This document shows positions 17,200 to 25,501 of a DNA stretch of 64,000 nt, piece after piece; the stretch's first letter is position 1; each line of letters begins with the position of its first letter. Below the pieces are notes generated by a model that was not told the DNA's origin, did no database searches, and saw only the letters and a program-made list of their open reading frames with translations. Where the stretch lies: positions 3,431,001-3,495,000 of the forward strand of contig NZ_AP023033.1 of the NCBI RefSeq assembly GCF_019670125.1. Reading direction: 5' to 3'. Position numbers and translations under genes: made by a program. This DNA comes from Agarivorans aestuarii. GTDB lineage: Bacteria; Pseudomonadota; Gammaproteobacteria; Enterobacterales; Celerinatantimonadaceae.

Positions 17200-17319
17200 A
17201 GCTTGGTTTTACCCAAAACATCACAGCATAAATTACTTTCAAAGCTTGTTTGTCTCCAAAAACAAGTGAGCAACCTGCCGAATTAAACTTAGTCAGGACA
17301 ATTAGTTGTTTTAAAGGCA

Positions 17320-17350
17320 TAAAAAAAGCTGCACCAATACTAGTGCAGCT
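17320..17350 (-). terminator. Intrinsic terminator of the hutXZ operon
   Basis: AGCTGCAC (17327-17334) and GTGCAGCT (17343-17350) form a perfect stem; on the minus strand it is followed by seven T. It lies about 100 bases beyond the hutZ stop. Confidence 0.85.
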
Positions 17351-17451
17351 ACAGTCTAATAAGACCCAAGGTTTCAGCTTTCGCTGAGTGTGGAGAGAGT
17401 ACTTACGTACAAGGGCAGCTAAGCCCCAACGGGTGTAAAACCCACGGGCAA

Positions 17452-17964
17452 TTAAGCCCGCTTTTTATGCCCTTCCTTCAAGTGCACAAAATCGACATCG
17501 TCTAGGCCTTTAATATCAAAGGCTTGACCAAATCCTTTTACATAACGTCCTTTAATCGGTTCTAAAGCAAACAGGCTAAAGTCGGCTAGTTGGCGTAAGT
17601 TGCCAACAATTTCGCCGTGGCGCTGTTCGAGTAAATCAATCACTTGCTCGCGCGGTTCGTCGTCTACTTGCTTGGCAATAACGTCGTAACTTAGGCGTTT
17701 ACGGGCATAAATTTGCTTAGTATCGGCTTCGTCGTCAATTAGCATTACGGCGGCTTTATTGTGAGCGCGCAAGTAATCGGCATGCTTGGAAATATCGCTA
17801 ATTAAAATGTAAAACGCCCCTTGGTAACAAATAAATGGCGAGTACGAGCTATGTGGGAATTCATCTTCCCCCAGCGAGGCAATCAAAATACTCTGCTTGC
17901 TAGCAACAAACTCTGCTATTTCGGGGCCTAGGCGCGATGCCAAGCGTGCTTTTTTATCAATCAT
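17452..17964 (-). CDS. hutZ: Haem utilisation protein HutZ (HugZ family)
   Basis: A 170-residue protein of the pyridoxamine-phosphate-oxidase-like split-barrel fold, close in length and order to HutZ of Vibrio: 'EFVASKQSILIASLGEDEFPHSSYSPF' in the first strands, 'ISKHADYLRAHNKAAVMLIDDE', 'RKRLSYDV', then 'GRYVKGFGQAFDI' and a basic tail with a histidine ('EGHKKRA'), where HutZ proteins place the haem ligand. HutZ binds haem in the cytoplasm and opens it oxidatively to free the iron. Its ATG shares one base with the stop of hutX (TAATG), so the two are coupled. Confidence 0.9.
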   Translation of the reverse strand: MIDKKARLASRLGPEIAEFVASKQSILIASLGEDEFPHSSYSPFICYQGAFYILISDISKHADYLRAHNKAAVMLIDDEADTKQIYARKRLSYDVIAKQVDDEPREQVIDLLEQRHGEIVGNLRQLADFSLFALEPIKGRYVKGFGQAFDIKGLDDVDFVHLKEGHKKRA

Positions 17965-18479
17965 TACTGTTGGTTCTCTAGTTCCGTTAGTGCCATGTTT
18001 TGCTTTAGCAATTCAAAGCGTTCTACTTGTTCTGGCAACAATACGCGTTTGCGATCTCGCCCTAAATAAATCTTAAATATAGTGCTGCCATTATCATCAA
18101 AGAACTGAAAACAGTAACTTTGGGTGCCGCGCAAGGGCTTACTAATTAAGGCAATGCTAGCAATGTTGTCTAGCTTTAAATGGCCATGTAAATGGCTTTG
18201 CTTATCCATTAAATTGTAATAACCGTGGCCTGGTTTACCACAAGGAAAGTTATCTTTTATTTCAAATACTGAACCAGCCACTTGAATGATGGTGGTCATT
18301 GGTCCCCAGCTTGGGAGATCGTACATTAGCCATTGCAGCTGCTCGTTAGGTAACCAACAGGCCCATTCTTCCGGCAGAGCTTGTACAATTTCTGCTTCGC
18401 TGCATTGCGCTTTTTCTGCCAATTGAGCCACACTTAATTCGCTGTGCTGCTCTACTACTTCGGCTGGCGTTAAGGCCAT
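17964..18479 (-). CDS. hutX: Haem utilisation carrier protein HutX
   Basis: A 171-residue cytoplasmic protein of the HutX/HuvX family, with a small helical N-terminus ('SVAQLAEKAQCSEAEIVQALP') followed by the haem-binding beta-sheet domain ('WGPMTTIIQVAGSVFEIKD', 'GYYNLMDKQSHLHGHLKLDNI', 'FQFFDDNGSTIFKIYLGRD'). Known HutX proteins bind haem and hand it to HutZ. It leads the two-gene operon, divergent from tonB, with the Fur box at 18574 between. A hutW gene, which normally precedes hutX in Vibrio, is absent. Confidence 0.9.
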   Translation of the reverse strand: MALTPAEVVEQHSELSVAQLAEKAQCSEAEIVQALPEEWACWLPNEQLQWLMYDLPSWGPMTTIIQVAGSVFEIKDNFPCGKPGHGYYNLMDKQSHLHGHLKLDNIASIALISKPLRGTQSYCFQFFDDNGSTIFKIYLGRDRKRVLLPEQVERFELLKQNMALTELENQQ

Positions 18480-18573
18480 TTAACTCTCCTATCTTGCTTG
18501 CTATTAGCGGCTTGTTTGGACAATAGGCCAAACTGCTTAACTGTTTGCCACCTTAACCTAGCAACAAATCAAA

Positions 18574-18594
18574 TGCAAATCATTATCATTTGTA
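18574..18594. promoter_or_regulatory. Fur box between hutX and tonB
   Basis: The nearly symmetrical sequence TGCAAATCATTATCATTTGT, with central ATCATTATCATT, fits the Fur operator consensus well. It lies in the 180-base divergent gap and could control both the hutXZ and the tonB-exbBD-hutBCD operon. Confidence 0.8.
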
Positions 18595-18659
18595 TTTACT
18601 TATTTTTTGTTTGCCAGTATCCTAGGCCCAATGTCGGGTTAATGGTGTAAGGGTAAAAG

Positions 18660-19484
18660 ATGGGGAAGCTTAGTTTGGCCGTGCTAATTTCAGCGGCTAT
18701 ACATGGCTACTTTATGTATATGCAGCCCAACATCAAAGAGATAACACAAAGTAGTGGCGGCCAAACGGCAGCGCCAAGTTTAAGTGTTGTGGCAATAAAT
18801 ACCTCGGTGGTGGCAACAGAACAAACTGAAACACCTTCAGAAAAGGCCTTAACCCCTGAGACTCTGCCAGTAAAGCCCTTAGTAAAACCAGAGCCAGCAA
18901 GCCCAAAGGCGCTAACAAACAAGCCTACACCTCGCCCAGTTGAGCAAAAAACAGCGGAAGTAAAACCTGTAGTAAAGGACACACCGAGTGAAAAACAGCC
19001 CCCTAAACCTAGAGAGCAAAATCAACTTGCCCAGCATAAACCGCCGCAGCCGGAGCAAGTTAAAAAGACGCCTACAGAACCCCTTAAACCCGCAGCAAAG
19101 CCTGATCCTAAGCGCGAGCCTGTTGAAGAGTTAGACACCGCTCAAGCAAGTGCTAGCCAAGTAAATAGTCAGGCGCAAACCGAGCAAGGTTTGTCTAAAT
19201 TGCCGCGCATTAATACCCAGCCTCGCTTTGCTCAACCGCCTACTGCGCCAGTGTATCCAAGGGTGGCTAAAAAACGCGGTTTAGAAGGCACAGTAATGGT
19301 AGAAGTTTGGTTAGACCCAACAGGTCGACAAACCAAACGTGAAATAAACAGTAGTTCGGGCGTAAAAAGCTTGGACAAAGCGGCATTAAAGGCGGTGAAG
19401 CGCTGGCAGTTTAAGGGCCTGATTGTAGATGGCCAAGCTCAAGCTTCGCGCGCGCTTATCCCTATTCGTTTCAATTTGAGTTAA
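18660..19484 (+). CDS. tonB: TonB energy-transducing protein
   Basis: A 274-residue protein with one N-terminal membrane anchor (residues 3-22), a long proline/lysine/glutamate-rich periplasmic spacer (about 50-170), and a C-terminal TonB domain ('YPRVAKKRGLEGTVMVEVWLD', then 'SSGVKSLDKAALKAVKRWQF'). It links the ExbB-ExbD motor to outer-membrane receptors, here most likely the haem receptor at 52901. It begins the six-gene haem import operon and starts four bases before the exbB gene ends are coupled in turn. The spacer is unusually rich in PKP/KPE repeats but normal for TonB. Confidence 0.92.
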   Translation: MGKLSLAVLISAAIHGYFMYMQPNIKEITQSSGGQTAAPSLSVVAINTSVVATEQTETPSEKALTPETLPVKPLVKPEPASPKALTNKPTPRPVEQKTAEVKPVVKDTPSEKQPPKPREQNQLAQHKPPQPEQVKKTPTEPLKPAAKPDPKREPVEELDTAQASASQVNSQAQTEQGLSKLPRINTQPRFAQPPTAPVYPRVAKKRGLEGTVMVEVWLDPTGRQTKREINSSSGVKSLDKAALKAVKRWQFKGLIVDGQAQASRALIPIRFNLS

Positions 19485-19488
19485 GTTT

Positions 19489-20226
19489 ATGCAAATAATA
19501 TCTTCTGAACAGCTTGGTGCGCTAAGCAACATTTTAACGTCGGAGCAATTGGGCGATTTACGCTGGCCAATTGTACTTTGCTCGGTATTGGCCTGCGCCA
19601 TCATCATTGAGCGCATCGCCAGTTTAGCCTTTACTCACATTGCTATTCACCAACGTAACTGGCTTAAGCTTGCCACCCATTTACTTACCAGTAAAAAAGC
19701 CCCCTGCAAAAATCAAAAGCAGTGTTTTTCGCAATCTCGCAGTTTGGCGCGCAAAGCCATTTGCTTGTTATTAGTACATAAAGATCAAGCTAAGAACCTA
19801 CGAGAAGAAATCGCCGCAGTATGGCTGCGCCAGCAGCAACAAAAACTGGCTAGAGGTTTAAAAGCCTTACACATACTGGCCTTAATTAGCCCTTTGTTGG
19901 GCTTACTGGGCACGGTACTCGGCTTAATAGAAATGTTTGATGCGCTGGCAGTAAGCGAGCAAGCCGTTAACCCCGCCATGTTATCGCAAGGTTTAGGCAC
20001 AGCCATGTATACCACTGCCGCTGGCCTATTAGTTACAGTGCCGGCACTGGCTTTTGCTCATGGTTTAAGCCTTTGGAAAGACCGGATTATTCATGAATTA
20101 GAAACCACCATTAACCAAGCAAATCTAATGATTGAAGGGGTAAATACTCTTGCCGATGATGCTCGTACTTTAGCGGCATTTCAGCCTGAAGCGAAGACTA
20201 AAGAGCTAGAGCACGCGCCAGCATGA
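19489..20226 (+). CDS. exbB: ExbB-type proton channel (MotA/TolQ/ExbB family)
   Basis: A 245-residue protein with three hydrophobic helices (about residues 25-45, 118-142 and 165-185). The C-terminal pair carries the conserved family pattern 'LALISPLLGLLGTVLGLIEMF' and 'GLGTAMYTTAAGLLVTVPAL', which lines the proton pathway. It begins four bases after the tonB stop and overlaps exbD by four bases, so it belongs to the tonB-exbBD unit that powers haem uptake. Confidence 0.92.
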   Translation: MQIISSEQLGALSNILTSEQLGDLRWPIVLCSVLACAIIIERIASLAFTHIAIHQRNWLKLATHLLTSKKAPCKNQKQCFSQSRSLARKAICLLLVHKDQAKNLREEIAAVWLRQQQQKLARGLKALHILALISPLLGLLGTVLGLIEMFDALAVSEQAVNPAMLSQGLGTAMYTTAAGLLVTVPALAFAHGLSLWKDRIIHELETTINQANLMIEGVNTLADDARTLAAFQPEAKTKELEHAPA

Positions 20227-20645
20227 TCCGCATCGAACAACAGCACAATAGTTTTAGCATGGTGCCCGACTTAACCGCCCTACTCGATATTATTTTTATC
20301 GTATTGGTTTTTTTGCTACTCACCGCTAATAGCCGGGTTTACCAAATGGATATGGATTTACCCAGCACCAGCCAAGAGCAAAGCAGCGTAGCCAGTGAAC
20401 CTGCCGAGCTGCAGCTTAGTTTGTTTCAAGATAACCCTATTTGGGGCTTGGATGAGCAGCGTTATCAAACGTTTGCCGACTTTGAACAAGCCATAAAACA
20501 ACAAACTAGTCAGCAAAGTGATCCCAGCGTGAGCTTAGCCAGCGAGCGCCAAGTGCCCGTTGAACACCTATTAAAAATGTTAGAGCTGTTGCAACAGCTA
20601 GATATTAAAACCACCCAAATACTTATGGAAAAGAACAATGATTAA
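20223..20645 (+). CDS. exbD: ExbD-type biopolymer transport protein
   Basis: A 140-residue protein with a single membrane helix at residues 15-38 that contains the essential aspartate ('VPDLTALLDIIFIVLVFLLL'), followed by a periplasmic domain. That is the ExbD plan. It overlaps exbB by four bases and hutB by eight, consistent with strict co-translation in the haem operon. Confidence 0.92.
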   Translation: MIRIEQQHNSFSMVPDLTALLDIIFIVLVFLLLTANSRVYQMDMDLPSTSQEQSSVASEPAELQLSLFQDNPIWGLDEQRYQTFADFEQAIKQQTSQQSDPSVSLASERQVPVEHLLKMLELLQQLDIKTTQILMEKNND

Positions 20646-21492
20646 GCGCCATCTCTCCCCGCTGTTTTCTGCCTGTTTAGGGCTAAGCCTTATTGCCAGC
20701 ACAGCGCTGCAAGCTGAACCGCTAAAACGCGTAGTAAGCGCTGGCGCTAACATCACTGAAATCATAATTGCCTTAGATGCTGAGCAACAGATTGTTGCGG
20801 TAGATTCTACCAGCCAGTTACCCAGCAACCTTTCGCTGCCAGTAGTGGGTTATCATCGCCAACTTAGTGCCGAAGGTTTGTTAGCTCTTGCGCCCGACGC
20901 AGTAATTGGCAGTGATGAAATGGGCCCCGACAGCAGTCTTAATCAGCTGCAGCAAGCTGGCGTTCAGATCCACCGATTAAACAGCCAGTCTACGGTTGCC
21001 AGCCTAGAGCAGCGGATTGATGCCTTAGCTACACTGCTAGGTCACCCAGCCAAAGCCACGGAGTTGCATCAAAAGCTAAAACAACAGCTAACTCAGCTAG
21101 ACGAATATTCACAATCGGCCAAGCCAATGAATACTCTGTTTTTTATGAGCCACGATGCGAAAAAGCTACTCACTGCGGGCAGCGATACAACTGCCAATAG
21201 CATTATGGAGCTAGCAGGTGCGGTAAACCTCGCCAAACCACATTTAAACAGCTACAAGCCGCTATCAGATGAAGCGATACTTTCTATGCAGCCAGAGCTC
21301 TTGCTGTTTAGCCAACGCAGCTTAGATAAATTAGGTGGTGTACAAGGTGTGTTAAGCAGTTTTCCGGTATTAGCTGCGACCCCTGCTGGAAAAACCAAGG
21401 CAATTTATGCGATTGATGGACATGCACTTATTGGTGGCTTAGGCTTGGCAAGCATAGATGAAGCGGTGCGCCTAAGCCAACGCTTGCAGTAA
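20638..21492 (+). CDS. hutB: Haem ABC transporter, periplasmic binding protein
   Basis: A 284-residue exported protein with a cleavable signal (ending near 'STALQA') and the class III binding-protein plan: 'RVVSAGANITEIIIAL' at the start of the first lobe, 'ADGLLALAPDAVIGS'-like 'EGLLALAPDAVIGSDEMGP', a long backbone helix, and a second lobe ending 'GGLGLASIDEAV'. It is closest in outline to HmuT/HutB haem-binding proteins. It carries haem from the outer-membrane receptor to the permease HutC. It overlaps exbD by eight bases. Confidence 0.9.
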   Translation: MIKRHLSPLFSACLGLSLIASTALQAEPLKRVVSAGANITEIIIALDAEQQIVAVDSTSQLPSNLSLPVVGYHRQLSAEGLLALAPDAVIGSDEMGPDSSLNQLQQAGVQIHRLNSQSTVASLEQRIDALATLLGHPAKATELHQKLKQQLTQLDEYSQSAKPMNTLFFMSHDAKKLLTAGSDTTANSIMELAGAVNLAKPHLNSYKPLSDEAILSMQPELLLFSQRSLDKLGGVQGVLSSFPVLAATPAGKTKAIYAIDGHALIGGLGLASIDEAVRLSQRLQ

Positions 21493-21554
21493 ATCGTTAA
21501 CCCCTTGCTGGCGAAGGCTCAAACCTTCGCCATTGTAATTACTAGGTTGTATTA

Positions 21555-22622
21555 ATGTCTCTATTTTCTCAGCATTCGGCTAACCCCAATGCCTTGTTTT
21601 CAGGATGGCTACTGCCCGTGGCTTTGCTGGTATTGTTAGCCACTGCGTTGTTGTCTGTCACCCAAGGGCCAATGAGTATTCCGGTGAGTGATGCCCTAAG
21701 TGCTTTGCTGCCCTTTAACTTAGAAAGCGATGCACCGGCGCATTATCAATTAGTGGTAACGGGCATTCGCTTACCGCGAACCCTATTATGTATTGCGGTT
21801 GGCGCAATATTGGCAATGTGTGGCGCGGTAATGCAAGGGCTATTTCGCAACCCGCTGGCCGACCCCGGCATTATTGGTGTGTCTAGCGGCAGTGCTGCTG
21901 GTGCAGCTATCGCGATTGTATTGCTGGGCTTGGTAAACTGGCAACTGCCCGATTTTATTAGCGCCTTAGCAGTGCCACTGTTCGCCTTTATTGGCGGCTT
22001 TGTAACAACGGTATTGGTATATCGTTTAGGTACTACACCTAACGGTACTTCGGTAGTAATGATGCTATTAGCCGGTATTGCTGTTGGCGCATTATCTGGC
22101 GCAGGCATAGGCTTATTAAGCTATTTAGCCAATGATCAAATGCTACGTGATTTAAGCTTGTGGCAAATGGGTTCCTTAGCTGGCGCCACCTGGAGCAACA
22201 TAGTATTAGCCTTTGTCACTTTAGCTATTTTGCTAGTGGTATTTATGCGCAAAGCCCAAGCCTTAAATGCTTTGTTGTTAGGCGAAGCCGAAGCTGGCCA
22301 CTTAGGTATTCAAGTTCAAAAACTTAAAAGCCAATTAATTTTCTTTACTGCTTTAGGTGTTGGTATCGCTGTATCGGTATCAGGTTTAATTGGCTTTGTG
22401 GGCTTGGTCGTTCCGCACTTAATTCGCATGCTGCTAGGGCCTAATCATCAACGCTTAATTCCTTATAGCGCATTATTGGGCGCAGCCTTATTGTTACTGG
22501 CTGATTTGCTTTCTCGCTTAGTGATAAGCCCTGCCGAGCTGCCTGTTGGCATTGTTACGGCCTTGGTTGGCGCACCGTTTTTCATCTTCTTGCTGTTACA
22601 ACAGCGCCAGCGAATTGCTTAG
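21555..22622 (+). CDS. hutC: Haem ABC transporter permease
   Basis: A 355-residue protein with about ten membrane helices of the FecCD/BtuC type. Characteristic stretches are 'TGIRLPRTLLCIAVGAILAMCGAVMQGLFRNPLADPGIIGVSSGSAAGAA' near residue 70 (given here only as the family landmark, in parts) and the ATPase-coupling segment 'LIGFVGLVVPHLIRMLLGPNH' near 280. It starts 62 bases after hutB and is followed eight bases later by the ATPase gene. Confidence 0.92.
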   Translation: MSLFSQHSANPNALFSGWLLPVALLVLLATALLSVTQGPMSIPVSDALSALLPFNLESDAPAHYQLVVTGIRLPRTLLCIAVGAILAMCGAVMQGLFRNPLADPGIIGVSSGSAAGAAIAIVLLGLVNWQLPDFISALAVPLFAFIGGFVTTVLVYRLGTTPNGTSVVMMLLAGIAVGALSGAGIGLLSYLANDQMLRDLSLWQMGSLAGATWSNIVLAFVTLAILLVVFMRKAQALNALLLGEAEAGHLGIQVQKLKSQLIFFTALGVGIAVSVSGLIGFVGLVVPHLIRMLLGPNHQRLIPYSALLGAALLLLADLLSRLVISPAELPVGIVTALVGAPFFIFLLLQQRQRIA

Positions 22623-22629
22623 GGTTTCT

Positions 22630-23412
22630 ATGTCGTCTTTATCAAACAGTATTCAACTGCAAGGCTTAGATTTTTCGCTAGGCAATAAGCAGCTTTTTAA
22701 GCAACTTTCATTAAGCTTTGCCGCTGGCCAACATACCGCATTATTGGGCGCCAACGGCGCCGGTAAAAGCTCACTACTTAAACTTATTTGTGGCGATAGG
22801 CAGCAACAAGCTGGTGCAATAAATATTCTTGGCAAACCCCGCACCGAGTGGGATAAGCCAGAGCTTAGCCGCCACTTAGCCGTGTTGCCACAAAGCTCTG
22901 AGTTAAGCTTTGCTTTTAGCGTTAGTGAAGTGGTTGGCCTTGGGCTTATCAACAGCCGTTTGAGCTACCAAGATCAACAACAGATCATCAAGCAGCAGCT
23001 CGAGCTAATGGACATTTGGCATTATAAGGATACGCCCTACCCGCAGCTTTCTGGCGGTGAAAAGCAGCGCGTCCACTATGCGCGTGTTACCGCCCAATTA
23101 GCCACTACGCCGGTTGAGCAACAAATTCTGCTATTGGATGAACCCACCAGCGCTCTGGATTTAAGCCACCAGCAAGTATTAATGGAACACGCCGAAAAGC
23201 TAAGCCGGCAAGGCGCTACGGTGATTAGCGTAGTGCACGACTTAAACCTTGCCTCACGTTACTGCCAGCGAATTTTACTGCTTAAAGATGGTGAAATTTG
23301 CAGTGACGGAACGCCAGAAAAAGTACTTAATCAAGCCAACATTAAGCATGTATTTGATTACCAAGCTGAGATTTTGCGCCACCCAGAACAAGACTTTCCG
23401 GTAGTTATTTAA
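22630..23412 (+). CDS. hutD: Haem ABC transporter ATP-binding protein
   Basis: A 260-residue ATPase with Walker A 'GANGAGKSS' (about residue 40), Q-loop 'VLPQSS', signature 'LSGGEKQRV' (about 140), Walker B 'ILLLDEPTSALD' and switch histidine 'VVHDLNL'. These are complete and in order. It energises haem import by HutC. A longer frame begins at 22546 inside hutC, but the ATG at 22630, eight bases after the hutC stop, is the natural start. It ends 19 bases before the convergent AraC gene. It corresponds to HmuV in other naming. Confidence 0.93.
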   Translation: MSSLSNSIQLQGLDFSLGNKQLFKQLSLSFAAGQHTALLGANGAGKSSLLKLICGDRQQQAGAINILGKPRTEWDKPELSRHLAVLPQSSELSFAFSVSEVVGLGLINSRLSYQDQQQIIKQQLELMDIWHYKDTPYPQLSGGEKQRVHYARVTAQLATTPVEQQILLLDEPTSALDLSHQQVLMEHAEKLSRQGATVISVVHDLNLASRYCQRILLLKDGEICSDGTPEKVLNQANIKHVFDYQAEILRHPEQDFPVVI

Positions 23413-23431
23413 GAATGCCTAAGCGCGAAAG

Positions 23432-24331
23432 CTAGCTTTTATTACGAAAGCTGGCTGGGCTGTTGCCAGTTAGTTGCTTAAAGCGAGCACTAAAATGCGC
23501 TTGGGAAGAAAACCCGGTTTGATAAGCCACTTCTGCCAAACATAATTCACCTGTATGCAATAAGCTTTTAGCCCGCTCGATACGGCGCTGGCTTAGGTAT
23601 TGATGAGGGCTTAACCCGCTGCTTTGTTTAAACATACGGGCAAAGTGATAGTCACTTAAATCCACCAACTGGGCTAACTGATGCAAACTCAGTTTGTCGG
23701 CTAAATGGGCCTCTATAAACTCTTGGCAACGGGCAAGCTGAAACGGCGCAAGCCCCCCACTTAAGCTTGGTTCAGTTAACTGTTTAGTTAGATAGTGTTT
23801 GCTTATATGGCCAAGCAGCAGTTGGCTAAGTTGGTCCAAGGCTAAACGGTCGGCATCGTCTTGCCAATTAAGCTTAAGTAGCCACTGCTGAATGAGACTG
23901 CTTACGGCGAGATCGTCAGCAAAAGTAAGATCTTGCACATCAAAACCTGTGCTGCTTTTATCCCAAATTTGCTCAATACTTTGGCTCAGATCTTTATCAC
24001 TAAAATATAAATGCACAAAAGCCAAATCGCCATCTACTTGCCAACGAGATTCATGCCCAGCAGGCATTAAACAAAGTTTACCCGGAGCACCGCCACTCAC
24101 CAGGTCTGAGCCAATCAGCCGCTTAGTTTGATAACCACCAGCAAGATAAACACTTAAGGTGTGATGCTCAGGGCGGTGATAAGAGGTGCGGTCATCTTGA
24201 TTAGACCAACTAGCAAAGCCTAACTGTTCGCCAAGGCTAACGCTATTATGCAACACCGCCCGTGCTTGATTAAGTCGCTCAAATACATGGCTACCTTGAA
24301 TAAAGCGATGGTCTGAAAGTTTATTGCTCAT
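23432..24331 (-). CDS. AraC-family transcriptional regulator
   Basis: A 299-residue protein with an N-terminal cupin-like sensing domain ('YHRPEHHTLSVYLAGGYQTKR', 'LMPAGHESRWQVDG') and a C-terminal double helix-turn-helix (about residues 195-295: 'LHQLAQLVDLSDYHFARMFKQ', 'GLSPHQYLSQRRIERAKSLL', 'IAEVAYQTGFSSQAHFSARFKQ'-type pattern). The start has a strong AAGGAGG. It faces the haem operon tail to tail. A role in iron or haem control is a guess from position; it might as well control the envelope operon on its other side. Confidence 0.9.
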   Translation of the reverse strand: MSNKLSDHRFIQGSHVFERLNQARAVLHNSVSLGEQLGFASWSNQDDRTSYHRPEHHTLSVYLAGGYQTKRLIGSDLVSGGAPGKLCLMPAGHESRWQVDGDLAFVHLYFSDKDLSQSIEQIWDKSSTGFDVQDLTFADDLAVSSLIQQWLLKLNWQDDADRLALDQLSQLLLGHISKHYLTKQLTEPSLSGGLAPFQLARCQEFIEAHLADKLSLHQLAQLVDLSDYHFARMFKQSSGLSPHQYLSQRRIERAKSLLHTGELCLAEVAYQTGFSSQAHFSARFKQLTGNSPASFRNKS

Positions 24332-24625
24332 ACCACCTCCTTATGGTGCTGCGCATTAAGTATAGAAAATATCACCAACATTCCCTGCTAAGCAAGTTAA
24401 TGAATTTCAGTAATTACTTGCATTAGAGTTATTGCCCTACTAAGATCTCGCCAACTTTTATAAGCATAGAACCTGAGTACTTCAGGCTACGTAGCGCGTA
24501 TTAAGAATACTCTCCAATGCGCTACCCTCCAAACCACAAGGACGTAAACACGCTACCGTGCAAGTAGAGTGATGTTGGCGATCTTTGCTTTGTTGTTTTT
24601 ACGCAAAATTGAGACAAGCTCGTAC
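24332..24625. promoter_or_regulatory. Divergent region between AraC gene and envelope operon
   Basis: About 294 bases. It must hold the promoter of the operon beginning at 24626. No Fur box, riboswitch or clear inverted repeat was recognised. An open frame extends back to 24569 but has weaker start signals. Confidence 0.35.
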
Positions 24626-25501
24626 ATGAAACTACCTAATTTTCTGCCGGGATTTAGCGCTTTAACGCTATTGGTTCCCCTATTTAGCTTTGCAGAAAAC
24701 TCGACGCAGCCCAGTAGCGAAAGTGAGCAATACCAGGCTTTTTTCCCCATTTGGGCGCAAGAGGCCATCGATTTGGGCCACAAACTGCCAAAGCCTTATG
24801 GCTTTAGCATTAACTACATGAGCATGTCGCAGCCGCTAATTGTGGATAGCGTGGCCTTTTCTGGCCTTGGTAGCGCCATCGACAATCTGGTCGGTGTTAG
24901 TGGTAGCCACGCTATTCAAGACTCAGAAACTCTTACTCTGCGCGGAGATGTTTGGGTATTGCCCTTCATGAATGTATATGGGGTACTTGGGCAAACCAAA
25001 GGCAGCAGTGTTGCCAATGTTCAAGTAGATCTCGCTGGTATGCCTATCGGAGACCCCTTCGATTTCAGCTTAAACTTTAGCGGTATAACCTACGGTGCAG
25101 GCACAACAATAGTGGGCGGCGTGGGGAACTGGTTTGCTTTGCTTGATGTTAACTACACCAATACCGATCTCGATATTTTAGACGGGGAAATCAGCACCAT
25201 TGTGGTCACCCCACGCGCAGGTTACCGCTGGGAAGTGGGCGGGCGTGATATTCAGGTTTGGGGCGGTGCGATGTATCAAAACGTTGAGCAAACCTTTAGC
25301 GGCAACCTCAACGACATAGGTATTAATCTTCCACCACCACTGCCTAGTGGCGGTAAGTTTGTGGTTACGCAACACCTAGAAGAAAAATGGAATGCCTTAG
25401 TGGGCGGACAAATGTCGCTTACCGAGCATGTAGATGCTTTGCTGGAAGTAGGCTTTGGCAAACGCAGTAGCTTTATGCTTGGTCTAGGCTACCGCTTCTA
25501 A
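24626..25501 (+). CDS. Outer-membrane beta-barrel protein, first gene of envelope operon
   Basis: A 291-residue exported protein with a signal peptide ending near 'FSFAENS'. The mature part is rich in alternating strands ('GDVWVLPFMNVYGVLGQTKG', 'ITYGAGTTIVGGVGNWFALLDVNY', 'VVTPRAGYRWEVG') and ends in 'SFMLGLGYRF', with the C-terminal phenylalanine typical of outer-membrane barrels. The family is not recognised. Its TAA stop overlaps the next ATG by one base (TAATG). In-frame GTG/ATG at 24569/24572 are alternative starts, giving a less typical signal. Confidence 0.75.
   Translation: MKLPNFLPGFSALTLLVPLFSFAENSTQPSSESEQYQAFFPIWAQEAIDLGHKLPKPYGFSINYMSMSQPLIVDSVAFSGLGSAIDNLVGVSGSHAIQDSETLTLRGDVWVLPFMNVYGVLGQTKGSSVANVQVDLAGMPIGDPFDFSLNFSGITYGAGTTIVGGVGNWFALLDVNYTNTDLDILDGEISTIVVTPRAGYRWEVGGRDIQVWGGAMYQNVEQTFSGNLNDIGINLPPPLPSGGKFVVTQHLEEKWNALVGGQMSLTEHVDALLEVGFGKRSSFMLGLGYRF

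Larger units (their letters stand above)
14487..17200 (+). mobile_element. Probable integron gene-cassette array without integrase (CALIN-like)
   Basis: Six short plus-strand genes lie between minus-strand ybjQ and hutZ. The gaps hold imperfect palindromes with attC architecture. In the best cases, the GTT-type box at the start of a cassette is complementary to the AAC-type box at its end: GTTATGT (15930) with ACATAAC (16196), 7 of 7; GTTCGAT (16262) with ATCTAAC (16662), 6 of 7; GTTAATT (15576) with AGTTAAC (15878), 6 of 7. Two stop codons (15881-15883 and 16665-16667) lie inside the AAC box, as is common in cassettes. No intI gene is in the window. Boundaries are approximate. Confidence 0.65.
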
